Shown here in pieces: positions 16,341 to 26,735 of a stretch of DNA of 64,000 nt (the stretch's first letter is position 1; the number at the start of each line of letters is the position of its first letter). The translations under genes were made by a program, and so were the position numbers. The notes below the pieces were generated by a model that was not told where the DNA came from, made no database searches, and was given only the letters and a program-made list of their open reading frames with translations. The stretch comes from Albitalea sp966211955. GTDB taxonomy: Bacteria; Pseudomonadota; Gammaproteobacteria; Burkholderiales; Burkholderiaceae_C. Location: positions 35,384 to 99,383 of the forward strand of contig CBIHOF010000023.1 in assembly GCA_966211955.1 (NCBI GenBank). The letters are read 5' to 3'.

Positions 16341-16706
16341 TCACCAGTCGCGGCTGAGCGGCATTGGCACCGTCGCACAGGCGTTGAAGGGGAAGAGTGT
16401 GTCCAGCTGCCGATGCAGTTCGATGCGATGACTCAGCGCACGCTCGTGCCCCGACGGCAAGGAGGCCAGCAACACTGCGCGGATGCGCCACAGTTCCACG
16501 GGCTGGTTGGCCGAGCGCACCCGCTGTTTCAGCATCTCGCCGACGCTGCCGTCCACGTCCGCCGCCGCACGCATGAAGACCTGCTTCATCTCCACGAAGG
16601 CACGGCGCGCAGCCATGCGGGCCATGCGGTCGCCGGGCAGGCCGAACCCTTGCGCGATGGCGCGGGCGGCGTCCTGGAGCGTATGGGCCTGAAGCTGCTG
16701 GTTCAT
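16341..16706 (-). CDS. Hypothetical protein, paralogue of its upstream neighbour
   Basis: 121 residues, soluble, rich in Arg, Ala and His. Its C-terminal part (VELWRIRAVLLASL, then a His-containing helix and RQLDTLFP) resembles the C-terminal part of the adjacent gene (RELWHLRADVFNTV ... RLNRHFP), so the two look like a diverged tandem duplication. Its ATG overlaps the neighbour's stop (ATGA), implying a coupled operon. No domain recognised. It converges on the LysE exporter gene. Confidence 0.65.
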   Translation of the reverse strand: MNQQLQAHTLQDAARAIAQGFGLPGDRMARMAARRAFVEMKQVFMRAAADVDGSVGEMLKQRVRSANQPVELWRIRAVLLASLPSGHERALSHRIELHRQLDTLFPFNACATVPMPLSRDW

Positions 16707-17185
16707 GACTTCGAATCCTTCGACGAGATCACATCGAACCCGCCGAACCCGCTCTTGGGCGCACGCGCCGGGAAGTGGCGGTTCAGGCGAGACAGGCGGG
16801 CGTGCGCCTGCGCCTGGCTGCAATGGCACGACACGGTGTTGAAGACGTCGGCGCGCAGGTGCCACAGCTCGCGCAGCGAGCGCGCTGCATTGATGCGTGT
16901 GGTCAGCCGGTGAGCCGAGAGGGTCGGGATGTCCGCGACCGCATCGGCGAATTCGAGCCGCACTTCGCTGACCGGGGTGATTCCGGAAGGCGGCAGGGTG
17001 TCATTGGAGGCGGTCTCGCGGCGCGACGCGTCGCGCGAACCCAGCCAGTCGATGAGGCGGTCGAGCAGGCGATCGATGAAGCCCGACGAGTGGCCGAAGG
17101 GCGCAGGAGGACAGCTTTCCACCCGCACCTGGGTGCGCGTGGCGTCTCGCGTTCTCGTTGGCAACTGAACCAGGCCGGACCACAT
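16703..17185 (-). CDS. Hypothetical protein, first gene of a paralogous pair
   Basis: 160 residues from the ATG at 17185 (GGGGACGAG upstream). A basic, low-complexity N-terminal half (about 1-75) precedes a helical C-terminal part with the ELWHLRADVFNTV and HARLSRLNRHFP motifs shared with the downstream gene. No signal peptide or membrane helix. Function unknown. The pair is divergent from the penicillin-acylase gene. Confidence 0.6.
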   Translation of the reverse strand: MWSGLVQLPTRTRDATRTQVRVESCPPAPFGHSSGFIDRLLDRLIDWLGSRDASRRETASNDTLPPSGITPVSEVRLEFADAVADIPTLSAHRLTTRINAARSLRELWHLRADVFNTVSCHCSQAQAHARLSRLNRHFPARAPKSGFGGFDVISSKDSKS

Positions 17186-17351
17186 CACTCGTCCCCGCGG
17201 CCCGCACCCATGCAGGCTGTGAGAGGATTGTCCGGAGCCGGGGCCGGGTGCGATCGCTGGAAAAGCCCGTGAAAGAACTGACAGATCGCGCATGCCGCGG
17301 CCATGACAATGCGGGCCGGACAACCGGCCTTGGGGCCTCGGAGACACGCTC

Positions 17352-19757
17352 ATGAAATGGTTGCGCAGGATCGCCGCCTTGCTGCTGCTCTTGGTGCTGG
17401 TGCTGGCCGCGGTGGTGCTTGTCTACACCCGGCGAGCGTCGCCCACGGTGGACGGCAACATGAGCATTGCCGGCCCGAAGGCTGAGATCCGCATCGAGCG
17501 AGACACCACCGGCATCCCGACCATCAAGGCGATGTCTGTGGACGACGCGCTCTTCGGCCTGGGCTTCGTGCATGCGCAAGACCGGCTCTGGCAGCTCGAG
17601 ACGCATCGGCGCATCGGCTCCGGCCGGCTGTCCGAGGCCTTTGGCGACGCCGCGGTGGACAACGATAAGTTCCTGCGCGCGCTGGGCGTGAAACGCATGG
17701 CCGCCGTGCAGTGGGCCAACAGCAGCGCGCCGGCCAAGGCGGCGGTGCTGGCCTACACGGCGGGCATCAACGCCTACCTGGCGCAGGGGCTCAAGGCGAG
17801 GCCGCCGGAGTTCATCCTCATGGGCATCCAGCCCGAGCCCTGGACCCCAGAGGACACCATGGCCTGGCTCACGATGATGGCCTGGGACCTGGGCGGCAAC
17901 TGGACCACCGAGATCTTGCGCATGCGGCTGGCGTTGCGGATGCCGGTCGATCGCATCAACGAGCTGATTCCGCCGTACCCCGGCGACAAGCCTCTCATCA
18001 ATGCTGACTACGCAGCGCTGTACCGCGACCTGAAGATCGACGGGCGCACCGGCCAGCAGGCGATGCTGATGGCGCCCGAGTCGGGCATCGAAGGCATGGG
18101 TTCCAACAACTGGGTGGTGCATGGCTCGCACACCACCACCGGAAAGCCGCTGCTCGCCAACGACCCGCACCTCAAACTCAGCGCGCCAGCGCTGTGGTAC
18201 CTGGCGCGGCTGGAGGCGCCCGGCCTGAAGGTGGCGGGCGCGACCATGCCGGGCCTGCCGGGCGTGGTGCTGGGCCAGAACGAGAACATCGCCTGGGGCT
18301 TCACCAACACCGGGCCCGACGTTCAGGACATCTACATCGAGCGCATCAAGCCCGATGACCCGACGCAGTACCAGACGCCGACCGGCTGGGCGAAGTTCGA
18401 CACGGTCGAGGAGGTGATCAAGGTCAAGGGCAAGCCCGATGTTCGCGTCACGGTGCGGGCGACGAGGCATGGGCCGGTGATATCCGACGGGCTCGAAGGC
18501 CTGACCGGCCCCGCCGGCCGCCCGACCTACGCCCTGACGATGCGCTGGACGGCGCTTGACGCGGACACCGGCTCGACCATCGATGCGTCGATCGGCTTCA
18601 ACACCGCGCGCTCGGTGGCCGACTTCGTCGCGGCATCGGCGAAGTACATCGCGCCGATGCAGAACATGGTGGTGGCCGACCGGGATGGTCACATCGGCGT
18701 GGTGTCGGCAGGGCGTGTGCCGCTGCGCAAGCCGGACAACGACCTCAAGGGCCAGGTGCCGTCGCCTGGCTGGGATGCGCGTTACGACTGGAACGGCTAC
18801 CTGCAAGCCGGCCTCACGCCGCGCGAGATGGACCCGGCGCGCGGCTGGATCGGCACGGCGAACCAGCGCATCCACCCGCTGGACTATCCGCACTACATCA
18901 CCAACGAATGGGCAGTGCCGTATCGGATGCAGCGCATCGAGCAACTGCTTGGCGCCAAGCCGCAGCACAACATCGACAGCCTGCGCGACATGCAGGCCGA
19001 CGTGATGTCGCTCGCGACGCCCAAGCTGCTGCCTTACCTGCGCCGGGCAAAGTCAACGCATCCGTTGGCGGCAGCGGCGCAGGCCCAGCTGGCCAACTTC
19101 GACGGCACGATGCTGGCCGACCAGGCGGCGCCGCTGATCTTCTGGTCGTGGACTCGCCATCTTGCGCAGGGCATGTTCGCCGACGAGGTGGGCGACAAGC
19201 TCTACGAACGCTCGGGCCGCAGCTACCGCGACGCACTCGAAGGTGTCATGGAGCGGCAGGACGGCTGGTGGTGCGACGACAAGACGACCACCGCCGTCGT
19301 CGAGACTTGCGACCAGCAGATCGACCTCGCCTTCAGCAAGGCGCTGGACGAGCTGCAGGCGTCGCAAGGTGCGGACGTGTCGAAGTGGCAATGGGGGCGC
19401 GTCCACGTCGCGAGGTCCGAGCATCGGCCGCTCAGCCGGGTCAAGGCACTCGCCAAGTGGTTCGAGCTGCGCACGCCGGTGGGCGGCGATACCTACACGC
19501 TGAACGTCTCCCGTGTGGGCATGCGGCCGGACGCCACGACGGGCGAGCTGTACCTCGATGAACACGGGCCGTCGTACCGGGGGCTGTACGACCTGGGGGA
19601 CCCGACGCAGTCACGCTTCATGCATTCGAGCGGGCAGTCGGGGCTGTTCTTCGCGTCGAACTACAAGAGCTTTGTGGAGCGGTGGGCGAAGGTGGAGTAC
19701 GTGCCGGTGTGGGGTGGGGCGGCGGAGTCGGTGTTGCTGTTGCAGCCGAAACCGTGA
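17352..19757 (+). CDS. Penicillin acylase family Ntn hydrolase
   Basis: 801 residues, the size of penicillin G acylase / acyl-homoserine-lactone acylase precursors. An N-terminal hydrophobic segment (about 7-25) exports or anchors it. The precursor should self-cleave before Ser251 in GMGSNNWVVHG, which becomes the N-terminal nucleophile of the beta chain. Typical beta-chain motifs follow: LLANDPHLKLSAPALWYLARL, GVVLGQNENIAWGFTNTGPD. The substrate cannot be told: side-chain penicillins, phenylacetyl amides or AHL signals are all possible, and no luxI/luxR is in the window. Confidence 0.9.
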   Translation: MKWLRRIAALLLLLVLVLAAVVLVYTRRASPTVDGNMSIAGPKAEIRIERDTTGIPTIKAMSVDDALFGLGFVHAQDRLWQLETHRRIGSGRLSEAFGDAAVDNDKFLRALGVKRMAAVQWANSSAPAKAAVLAYTAGINAYLAQGLKARPPEFILMGIQPEPWTPEDTMAWLTMMAWDLGGNWTTEILRMRLALRMPVDRINELIPPYPGDKPLINADYAALYRDLKIDGRTGQQAMLMAPESGIEGMGSNNWVVHGSHTTTGKPLLANDPHLKLSAPALWYLARLEAPGLKVAGATMPGLPGVVLGQNENIAWGFTNTGPDVQDIYIERIKPDDPTQYQTPTGWAKFDTVEEVIKVKGKPDVRVTVRATRHGPVISDGLEGLTGPAGRPTYALTMRWTALDADTGSTIDASIGFNTARSVADFVAASAKYIAPMQNMVVADRDGHIGVVSAGRVPLRKPDNDLKGQVPSPGWDARYDWNGYLQAGLTPREMDPARGWIGTANQRIHPLDYPHYITNEWAVPYRMQRIEQLLGAKPQHNIDSLRDMQADVMSLATPKLLPYLRRAKSTHPLAAAAQAQLANFDGTMLADQAAPLIFWSWTRHLAQGMFADEVGDKLYERSGRSYRDALEGVMERQDGWWCDDKTTTAVVETCDQQIDLAFSKALDELQASQGADVSKWQWGRVHVARSEHRPLSRVKALAKWFELRTPVGGDTYTLNVSRVGMRPDATTGELYLDEHGPSYRGLYDLGDPTQSRFMHSSGQSGLFFASNYKSFVERWAKVEYVPVWGGAAESVLLLQPKP

Positions 19758-19772
19758 ACCGGTGAGCCTCGC

Positions 19773-20072
19773 TCACTTCATGAGGCGATCGTGGATCGCG
19801 CTCGGGTCTTGCCGGCAGTCGAGGACGGCATACACCTCGACCGCGTTGTTGTTGAGAACGTAGTAAATGCCGAAGGGAAACCGTTTCATCAACGCCCGAT
19901 GAAACGGCTGCAGCGGTTTGACGTGTACGCCTGCGTGAACACGGAGGTCGCTGAGGTCAGCCATGACGTTGTCGATGAACTTTCGTCCGAGGCCCGGTTC
20001 GATGGAGTCATAGAAGCGCGCGCCGTCGCGGAGGTCCGCCTTGGCGGCGGCCAACAAACGGATCTTGAACAT
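19773..20072 (-). CDS. ParE/RelE-superfamily toxin
   Basis: 99 residues. The pattern IRLLAAAKADLRDGARFYDS, then FPFGIYYVLNN and YAVLDCRQDP is that of ParE-like plasmid-stabilisation toxins (PF05016). Such proteins poison gyrase or cleave mRNA; the target here is not known. It starts six bp after the antitoxin stop, in the usual antitoxin-first order. It converges with the penicillin acylase gene. Confidence 0.88.
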   Translation of the reverse strand: MFKIRLLAAAKADLRDGARFYDSIEPGLGRKFIDNVMADLSDLRVHAGVHVKPLQPFHRALMKRFPFGIYYVLNNNAVEVYAVLDCRQDPSAIHDRLMK

Positions 20073-20078
20073 GTCGGC

Positions 20079-20303
20079 TCAGTCGTAGCCGAGTTCTTTG
20101 CGCAGAGCGGCTTCCACGTCTTCGAGAGGCTCGAAATCCTCGGGCTTGCTGTCGGCCAGACGTTGCTTCAACACTTGTGCATGCCAGGCCGGGCTGATCT
20201 GCGCCGCGTCATCGCGACGCAGAGTTTCCCAGATCAGTTCCATCGCACGAAGGCGTTCCGCAAGTGGCAATGCCGCGATCGACGGGATGTCCATGTGGGG
20301 CAT
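20079..20303 (-). CDS. Addiction-module antitoxin (PF09720-like)
   Basis: 74 residues from ATG 20303; an ATG at 20294 is equally possible. The sequence IAALPLAERLRAMELIWETL ... ALRKELGYD fits the unstable antitoxin family PF09720, normally paired with ParE/RelE-type toxins as here. No separate DNA-binding domain is visible. Expected to bind and neutralise the toxin encoded just downstream. Confidence 0.85.
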   Translation of the reverse strand: MPHMDIPSIAALPLAERLRAMELIWETLRRDDAAQISPAWHAQVLKQRLADSKPEDFEPLEDVEAALRKELGYD

Positions 20304-20388
20304 GGTAGCAAGGACCATGGAACGATCTGCGAATGACGGACTTTGGGAGGAAGGACTCATTTTCTGAAGTGGTTGGAATCAGCTGCGG

Positions 20389-20712
20389 TCAAACCTGTCC
20401 GAACAATGCCTTGCGCTGCGGCGTGTACTTCCACCATGGGGCAGCGGGGGCCCCACTCATGAAATCTGTTGCAGCCATGAAGGTGTCGAGGACGCACGGG
20501 TCTTGCCGCTGGCCGGTGGCGGCGCACAGCTTTTGGTAAAGGACGAAGGCGTCCTTGCCTCGCAACTGGCGTGGCTCCTCGATACCGATGAGGCGCAGAT
20601 CCGCGGCGAGAGACGGGCCGACGTTGGGAAGTTGCTCGAGCGTCTTGCACTCGGCCGCGCTGGCGGCCTTGGGGGCTTTGATCACCATGGCTTGTTCCAC
20701 CGCCCGGCTCAC
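20389..20712 (-). CDS. Helix-hairpin-helix (Cdd1-like) protein
   Basis: 107 residues. A helix-hairpin-helix motif (LEQLPNVGPSLAADLRLIGI, about 26-45) is followed by the Cdd1/pathogenicity-locus tail (LYQKLCAATGQRQDPCVLD, then PWWKYTPQRK). The family is small and of unknown role; HhH motifs usually contact DNA backbone. Its ATG overlaps the lexA stop (ATGA), so it should be expressed with lexA and may belong to the SOS response. Confidence 0.85.
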   Translation of the reverse strand: MSRAVEQAMVIKAPKAASAAECKTLEQLPNVGPSLAADLRLIGIEEPRQLRGKDAFVLYQKLCAATGQRQDPCVLDTFMAATDFMSGAPAAPWWKYTPQRKALFGQV

Positions 20713-21386
20713 ATGAGCATGTTGTTGCGGATGAGGCCGACCGCCAGGCCTTCGAGTTGGAAATCGACGTCGCCGAAGGGCACGACGATGGTCTTGAAAT
20801 CGGGGTTCTCGGGGATGAGCTCGATGCTCGTGCGTGTGCGCTTGAAGCGCTTGACGGTCACGTCATCGCCGAGGCGCGCCACCACGATCTGGCCGTTCTT
20901 TGCGTCAGTGGCCTTCTGCACGGCGAGCAGGTCGCCGTCCATGATGCCGGCGTCGCGCATGCTCATGCCACGTACCTTGAGCAGGTAGTCGGGGCGGCGC
21001 GCGAACATGCTCGCCTCCATCAGGTAGGTCTGGTCGATGTGTTCTTGCGCGAGGATGGGGCTGCCGGCGGCCACGCGGCCCACGAGAGGCAGGGACAGTT
21101 GCGCCAGGCTGGGCAAGGGCAGGCTGAACTGCTTGCCACGGCTCTCGTTGAGCGCGCGCAGTGTGTCAGACTTCAGCCGGATGCCGCGCGAGGTGCCGCC
21201 CACCAGTTCGATGACGCCCTTGCGGGCCAGCGCCTGCAAGTGTTCTTCGGCGGCATTGGCAGATCGAAAACCCAGTTCAGACGCAATCTCGGCCCTGGTG
21301 GGCGGAGCGCCGGTGCGCTCGATGGCGCTTTGAACGAGGTCGAGAATCTGCTGTTGCCGTTCAGTGAGTTTCGGAGCGTCGTGCAT
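20709..21386 (-). CDS. lexA: LexA repressor
   Basis: 225 residues; represses SOS genes and cleaves itself when RecA is activated. The N-terminal winged HTH (RAEIASELGFRSANAAEEHL, 31-50) and the peptidase domain are complete: cleavage site Ala107-Gly108 in RVAAGSP, catalytic Ser142 (GMSMRDAG) and Lys179. Start at MHDAPKLTERQQQIL. An SOS box lies 42 bp upstream of the start, as expected for autoregulation. It is followed by an overlapping HhH gene. Confidence 0.97.
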   Translation of the reverse strand: MHDAPKLTERQQQILDLVQSAIERTGAPPTRAEIASELGFRSANAAEEHLQALARKGVIELVGGTSRGIRLKSDTLRALNESRGKQFSLPLPSLAQLSLPLVGRVAAGSPILAQEHIDQTYLMEASMFARRPDYLLKVRGMSMRDAGIMDGDLLAVQKATDAKNGQIVVARLGDDVTVKRFKRTRTSIELIPENPDFKTIVVPFGDVDFQLEGLAVGLIRNNMLM

Positions 21387-21427
21387 CGGTGGGCCTCTGA
21401 AGAGCGGGCTGAACATCCATCCAGTAC

Positions 21428-21443
21428 CTGTATTTTCATCCAG
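21428..21443. promoter_or_regulatory. LexA (SOS) box
   Basis: CTGTATTTTCATCCAG matches CTGT-N8-ACAG with one mismatch (CCAG). It lies between divergent lexA and the asparaginase gene, whose start is 11 bases away, so LexA could also affect the asparaginase. Confidence 0.7.
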
Positions 21444-21454
21444 CTTCTGAAAAA

Positions 21455-22387
21455 ATGCAAAAGATTGCACAGACGATCGTCGTGCTCGGCACCGGCGGCA
21501 CCATCGCCGGCACTGCCGCCGATGCCGCCGACAATGTGGGCTACACGGCCGCTCAAGTGGGTGTGGCTCAACTCGTGGAAGCCGTGCCGGCCCTCGCCGG
21601 TGCTTCGCTGGAGACCGAGCAGGTCGCGCAGGTCGACAGCAAGGACATGTCACATGAGGTCTGGCAGCGGCTCGCGCTGCGCTGCGCGCATCACCTCTTG
21701 CGCGACGATGTGGCGGGGCTCGTCGTCACCCATGGCACCGACACGATGGAAGAGACGGCGTGGTTCCTGCAACGGGTGCTGGCGCCCGTCAAACCGGTCG
21801 TGATGACGGGCGCGATGCGGCCATCCACTGCCTTGCAGAAGGACGGGCCGCAGAACGTGCTCGATGCCGTCCACGTGATCCGATCCGGCGTCGCGCGAGG
21901 CGTGGTGGTGGCCTTCGCCGGTCAGGTGCATGGTGCGCGCGACGTGCGCAAGCTGCATCCGTATCGAGTGGACGCTTTCGGTTCCGGCGATGCAGGACCC
22001 GTGGCGTGCATTGAAGAGGGCGGCCTGCGCGAGTTCAGGCGCTGGCCATCAGGCGAGGCCTGGGGTGTGGACCGGCTGCCCGTGGATGGCGCACGATGGC
22101 CGTCGGTCGAGATCGTCGCAAGCCACGCAGGCGCGAGTGGTGCCGTGGTGCGCGCGCTGTGCGCGGCGGGCGTGAAAGGCATCGTTGTCGCCTGCACCGG
22201 CAACGGCACGGTGCACGCCGACATCGAAGCCGCCTTGCTCGATGCCGTGGCTCAAGGCGTCAAGGTGCTGCGAAGCACACGCACGCGCGACGGCTGCGTG
22301 CTGGGCACGGTCAATGACACGTTGCCTTCGGCGGGTGACCTGACGCCGGAGAAAGCACGCATCGAGCTGCTGCTGCAGTTGCTGTAG
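21455..22387 (+). CDS. L-asparaginase, bacterial type
   Basis: 310 residues; hydrolyses asparagine to aspartate and ammonia. The first nucleophile site is LGTGGTIAG (Thr of TGGTIA), the second VVTHGTDTMEETA with the Thr-Asp-Lys-type triad partner region GAMRPS. No signal peptide, so probably cytoplasmic. It starts immediately after the SOS box with a weak ribosome site. It ends before a strong inverted-repeat terminator. Confidence 0.92.
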   Translation: MQKIAQTIVVLGTGGTIAGTAADAADNVGYTAAQVGVAQLVEAVPALAGASLETEQVAQVDSKDMSHEVWQRLALRCAHHLLRDDVAGLVVTHGTDTMEETAWFLQRVLAPVKPVVMTGAMRPSTALQKDGPQNVLDAVHVIRSGVARGVVVAFAGQVHGARDVRKLHPYRVDAFGSGDAGPVACIEEGGLREFRRWPSGEAWGVDRLPVDGARWPSVEIVASHAGASGAVVRALCAAGVKGIVVACTGNGTVHADIEAALLDAVAQGVKVLRSTRTRDGCVLGTVNDTLPSAGDLTPEKARIELLLQLL

Positions 22388-22405
22388 CCAACATCGAGTT
22401 GGACA

Positions 22406-22435
22406 CTGTGGCGAAGCCTCCCGGTTTCGCCACAG
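22406..22435. terminator. Bidirectional terminator between convergent genes
   Basis: CTGTGGCGAA and TTCGCCACAG are perfect 10-bp arms with a 10-base loop, placed 18 bases after the asparaginase stop and 20 bases from the stop of the convergent gene. No long U tract. Confidence 0.6.
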
Positions 22436-22455
22436 GCCCGGACCGCGCGACTGCC

Positions 22456-23895
22456 TCAGCGCCGACGGCGCGACATGAAGCCGATCACGCCCAACCCAGC
22501 CAGCATCAGCGCATAGCTCTCTGGCTCCGGCACCGGCGCGATCTCCTGCGGCACGAACAGCGATCCGCCCAGGTCCGCCGCGTCGAAGCCGAAGACGAAG
22601 AACTGGTTGTCGTAGGTGACGCTCGTCTTCTTGTCGGACAGCAGCACACTGCCGAGGAAGTCGTTGTCATTGGCGACGTACAGCGTGTGCTGTGGCTTGC
22701 CGCCCACCATCACGTCCTCCCCGAAGGCGAGGCTCTCCAGTTTCGCGGGGATGCGGTCGTCGCTGATGCCCGCCGCATTCAGGGCCGCCTTGATGTCGAG
22801 GAACAGCGTCTTCGTCGGCGCACGGGCGAGCAGCGCGGCCGCGCCGCTCAGGCTGGACACATCCTCGGCGCCGGCGATGTCCACCTTCCACACCTGCTTG
22901 ATGACCGCCTTGGAGCCATCGCCCAGGCCCTTGCCGTCGCGTTCGAGCACGAGGAACTCATGGTCGTTCAGCGCCACGATCTCGCTGCTGTTGAAGTTCT
23001 TGCCCGCGATCGTGTTGTTGTAGGCGAACTGAGTCACCTTGCCGGTTTCGATGTCGACCTTCACGATGCGGTTGGCCGCGCCACCGTCGCCGCCGTCCTG
23101 CGCGAGCGGGCTCTGCATGAAGCCGACCAGCGATTTGCCGTCCGGCGTGATGGCCAGGCCTTCCATGCCCTTGTTGGTCACGCGGCCGGTGCCGTTGGTG
23201 GCGATTTCCACGGCACCTTGCGCGTTCTTGTTGGTGATGGCGAAGGTGTCGGGCAATGCGAAAGTGCGTATGCGCTGTCCGGTCGCGCGATCGAACTGGT
23301 AGACGTACGGGCCGTATTCGTCGCTCACGAAGACGCTCTTGCCGTCCTTCGACACGCGGATGGCTTCCGGGTCAAGGCGTGCGTCGTCCGGATTGGTCGA
23401 GAGGCCCGCTCCAAAGGCATCCGAGCGACCGGTGAAGTAGCTCTTGCCTGCGGCGTTGATGGCGGGTGCGCCAGCCGTGCCGTAGTTCAGCGGCGTGGCG
23501 CTGTACAACAGCGTGGTGCCGGCGAGCGTGGGCGTGAGCGTGTAGGGCAGTGGCGAGCCGGACGAAGCAGCGGCCAGTTCGAGCTTGAGCGTCTGCGTGC
23601 GGCCGATGAAGGAGGTGGTGTCATCGACGCCCGCGTTCCAGGCCTTCGCATTCGGGCCGCGGTCTTGTGTGGCGACGAAGGTGTTGCCGCCCGCCCATGC
23701 GAGGCCAGATCCGAGTCCGCCGGCGAGGCCGGCCGACAGGCCGTTTTCGAGCTTGTAGTTCAGGCCGGACTGGTCCAGCGCCTGGCCGGACAGGCTGCCT
23801 TGGGCAATCAGCTCGATGGCCTGCGCTTGCGTGCCGCACAAAGCGACGACGCCTGCCAGGGCAATGCCGTGCAGGCGTGAATGGAACGACGTCAT
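22456..23895 (-). CDS. Phytase-like esterase with PEP-CTERM sorting signal
   Basis: 479 residues. A signal peptide ends near TQAQA. The body is an esterase-like-activity-of-phytase beta-propeller type domain (DPEAIRVSKDGKSVFVSDEY, KGMEGLAITPDGKSLVGFMQ). The C-terminus is a PEP-CTERM tail: PVPEPESYALMLAGLGVIGF then the basic SRRRR, which an exosortase would process, so the protein is probably released or displayed with exopolysaccharide. Start at 23895 has GGAGAG upstream. The substrate is likely a phosphoester but not certain. No exosortase gene is in the window. Confidence 0.88.
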   Translation of the reverse strand: MTSFHSRLHGIALAGVVALCGTQAQAIELIAQGSLSGQALDQSGLNYKLENGLSAGLAGGLGSGLAWAGGNTFVATQDRGPNAKAWNAGVDDTTSFIGRTQTLKLELAAASSGSPLPYTLTPTLAGTTLLYSATPLNYGTAGAPAINAAGKSYFTGRSDAFGAGLSTNPDDARLDPEAIRVSKDGKSVFVSDEYGPYVYQFDRATGQRIRTFALPDTFAITNKNAQGAVEIATNGTGRVTNKGMEGLAITPDGKSLVGFMQSPLAQDGGDGGAANRIVKVDIETGKVTQFAYNNTIAGKNFNSSEIVALNDHEFLVLERDGKGLGDGSKAVIKQVWKVDIAGAEDVSSLSGAAALLARAPTKTLFLDIKAALNAAGISDDRIPAKLESLAFGEDVMVGGKPQHTLYVANDNDFLGSVLLSDKKTSVTYDNQFFVFGFDAADLGGSLFVPQEIAPVPEPESYALMLAGLGVIGFMSRRRR

Positions 23896-23983
23896 GGGAC
23901 TCTCCTCGGGTTTGTCGTGCAAACCCGGGAGAGTGACTCGCCCGCATGAAACGGCCGTGACAGCCGCTTCACTGGGCGAGAGC

Positions 23984-24409
23984 TCAGAGGATGTTCAGCG
24001 TGACGTCGATGTTGCCGCGCGTGGCGTTGGAGTACGGGCAGACCTGGTGGGCCGCCTGCACCAGCTTCTCGGCCGTCTCACGGTCCAGGCCGGGCAGCGT
24101 GATGTTGAGCGTGGCCTGGATGCTGAAACCGGTGGGGATGGGGCCGATGCCCACGTCCGCGGCGATGGAGGTGTCAGCCGGCACGGCGATCTTCATCTTG
24201 CCGCCGACGGCCTTCAGTGCGCCGATGAAGCAGGCCGAATAGCCCGCGGCAAACAGCTGCTCGGGGTTCGTTCCCGGGCCGCCGCCGCCACCCAGTTCCT
24301 TCGGCGTCGACAACTGGACGCTCAGTGCGCCGTCCGACGACTTGGAGGTGCCTTCGCGGCCGCCGGTGGAGGTGGCGTGGGCGGTGTAGAGAATCTTGTC
24401 GAGTGCCAT
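23984..24409 (-). CDS. ohr: Organic hydroperoxide reductase Ohr
   Basis: 141 residues. Thiol peroxidase of the Ohr/OsmC family that reduces organic hydroperoxides. The reactive Cys60 (GYSACFIGAL) and resolving Cys124 (QVCPYSNATRGN) are both present. Start MALDKILYTAHATSTGGREG is canonical. It lies 47 bp downstream of ohrR on the same strand, probably as one transcript under the operator at 24953-24975. Confidence 0.95.
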   Translation of the reverse strand: MALDKILYTAHATSTGGREGTSKSSDGALSVQLSTPKELGGGGGPGTNPEQLFAAGYSACFIGALKAVGGKMKIAVPADTSIAADVGIGPIPTGFSIQATLNITLPGLDRETAEKLVQAAHQVCPYSNATRGNIDVTLNIL

Positions 24410-24456
24410 GGTGAGGTCCTTGGATGAATGAACGGAGGGTCGTGAAAGTGCGGTGC

Positions 24457-24939
24457 TCAGGCAGCCACCGCGTCGGAGTAAGTCTGGATCTCCTCGCGCA
24501 GCTTCTTCAGCCGTCGCGTGAGGGATGCGAGTTCGTCGAGCGTGCAGCTGGTGGCGCACACCACCTCGGGCGGCACCTTGGCGGCGCGCGACTTGAGCGC
24601 ACGGCCCGCGGCGGTGAGGTGCAGCATCACCCGGCGCTCGTCGGCGGTGTCACGCTGGCGCTGCACGAGGCCACTGGCCTCGAGGCGCTTGAGCAGCGGG
24701 GTGAGGGTGCCCGAGTCGAGCTGCAGGCGCTGGCCCAGCTCGCTCACGGTGATGCCGTCGCGCTCCCACAGCACCAGCATCGCGAGGTACTGCGGGTAGG
24801 TAAGGCCCAGCGGGTCGAGCAGTGGTTTGTACATCTTGGTCATGGCCAGCGACGCCGAGTACAGCGCGAAGCACAGCTGGTGATCCAGCTTGAGCATCTC
24901 GCTTGCAGGCGGCAGGGCTTGGGGTGTCGGCTTGACCAT
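24457..24939 (-). CDS. ohrR: OhrR, MarR-family organic-peroxide sensor
   Basis: 160 residues from ATG 24939; an upstream GTG at 24960 would place the start inside the operator. The peroxide-sensing Cys23 (HQLCFALYSASLAMTK) is in the conserved position and the winged HTH is clear (TVSELGQRLQLDSGTLTPLL, then DERRVMLHLTAAG). Oxidation of the Cys should release the repressor and induce ohr just downstream. It is divergent from recQ. Confidence 0.95.
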   Translation of the reverse strand: MVKPTPQALPPASEMLKLDHQLCFALYSASLAMTKMYKPLLDPLGLTYPQYLAMLVLWERDGITVSELGQRLQLDSGTLTPLLKRLEASGLVQRQRDTADERRVMLHLTAAGRALKSRAAKVPPEVVCATSCTLDELASLTRRLKKLREEIQTYSDAVAA

Positions 24940-24952
24940 GGGCTGAATTGTA

Positions 24953-24975
24953 TTGCACACAATTTAAATGTGCAA
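24953..24975. promoter_or_regulatory. OhrR operator
   Basis: Perfect inverted repeat with 7-bp arms TTGCACA and TGTGCAA separated by CAATTTAAA. The A/T-rich core CAATTTAAATG resembles known OhrR boxes. It starts 14 bp upstream of the ohrR ATG and faces recQ. Confidence 0.75.
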
Positions 24976-25066
24976 AACCATTTCCCGGGAAAGGTCGTCG
25001 ACGCCGGCCGAATCATGCCCGACTGAACGCCTGAGAAAGCAGGCACGCGCATTGCCAAAAGCGGGC

Positions 25067-26728
<1,662 letters not shown>

Positions 26729-26735
26729 TGCGTTC

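Noticed and set aside
17001..18968. Minus-strand open frame opposite the penicillin acylase gene
   Set aside because: No recognisable domain, low-complexity His/Arg-rich translation, fully covered by a well-supported plus-strand gene.
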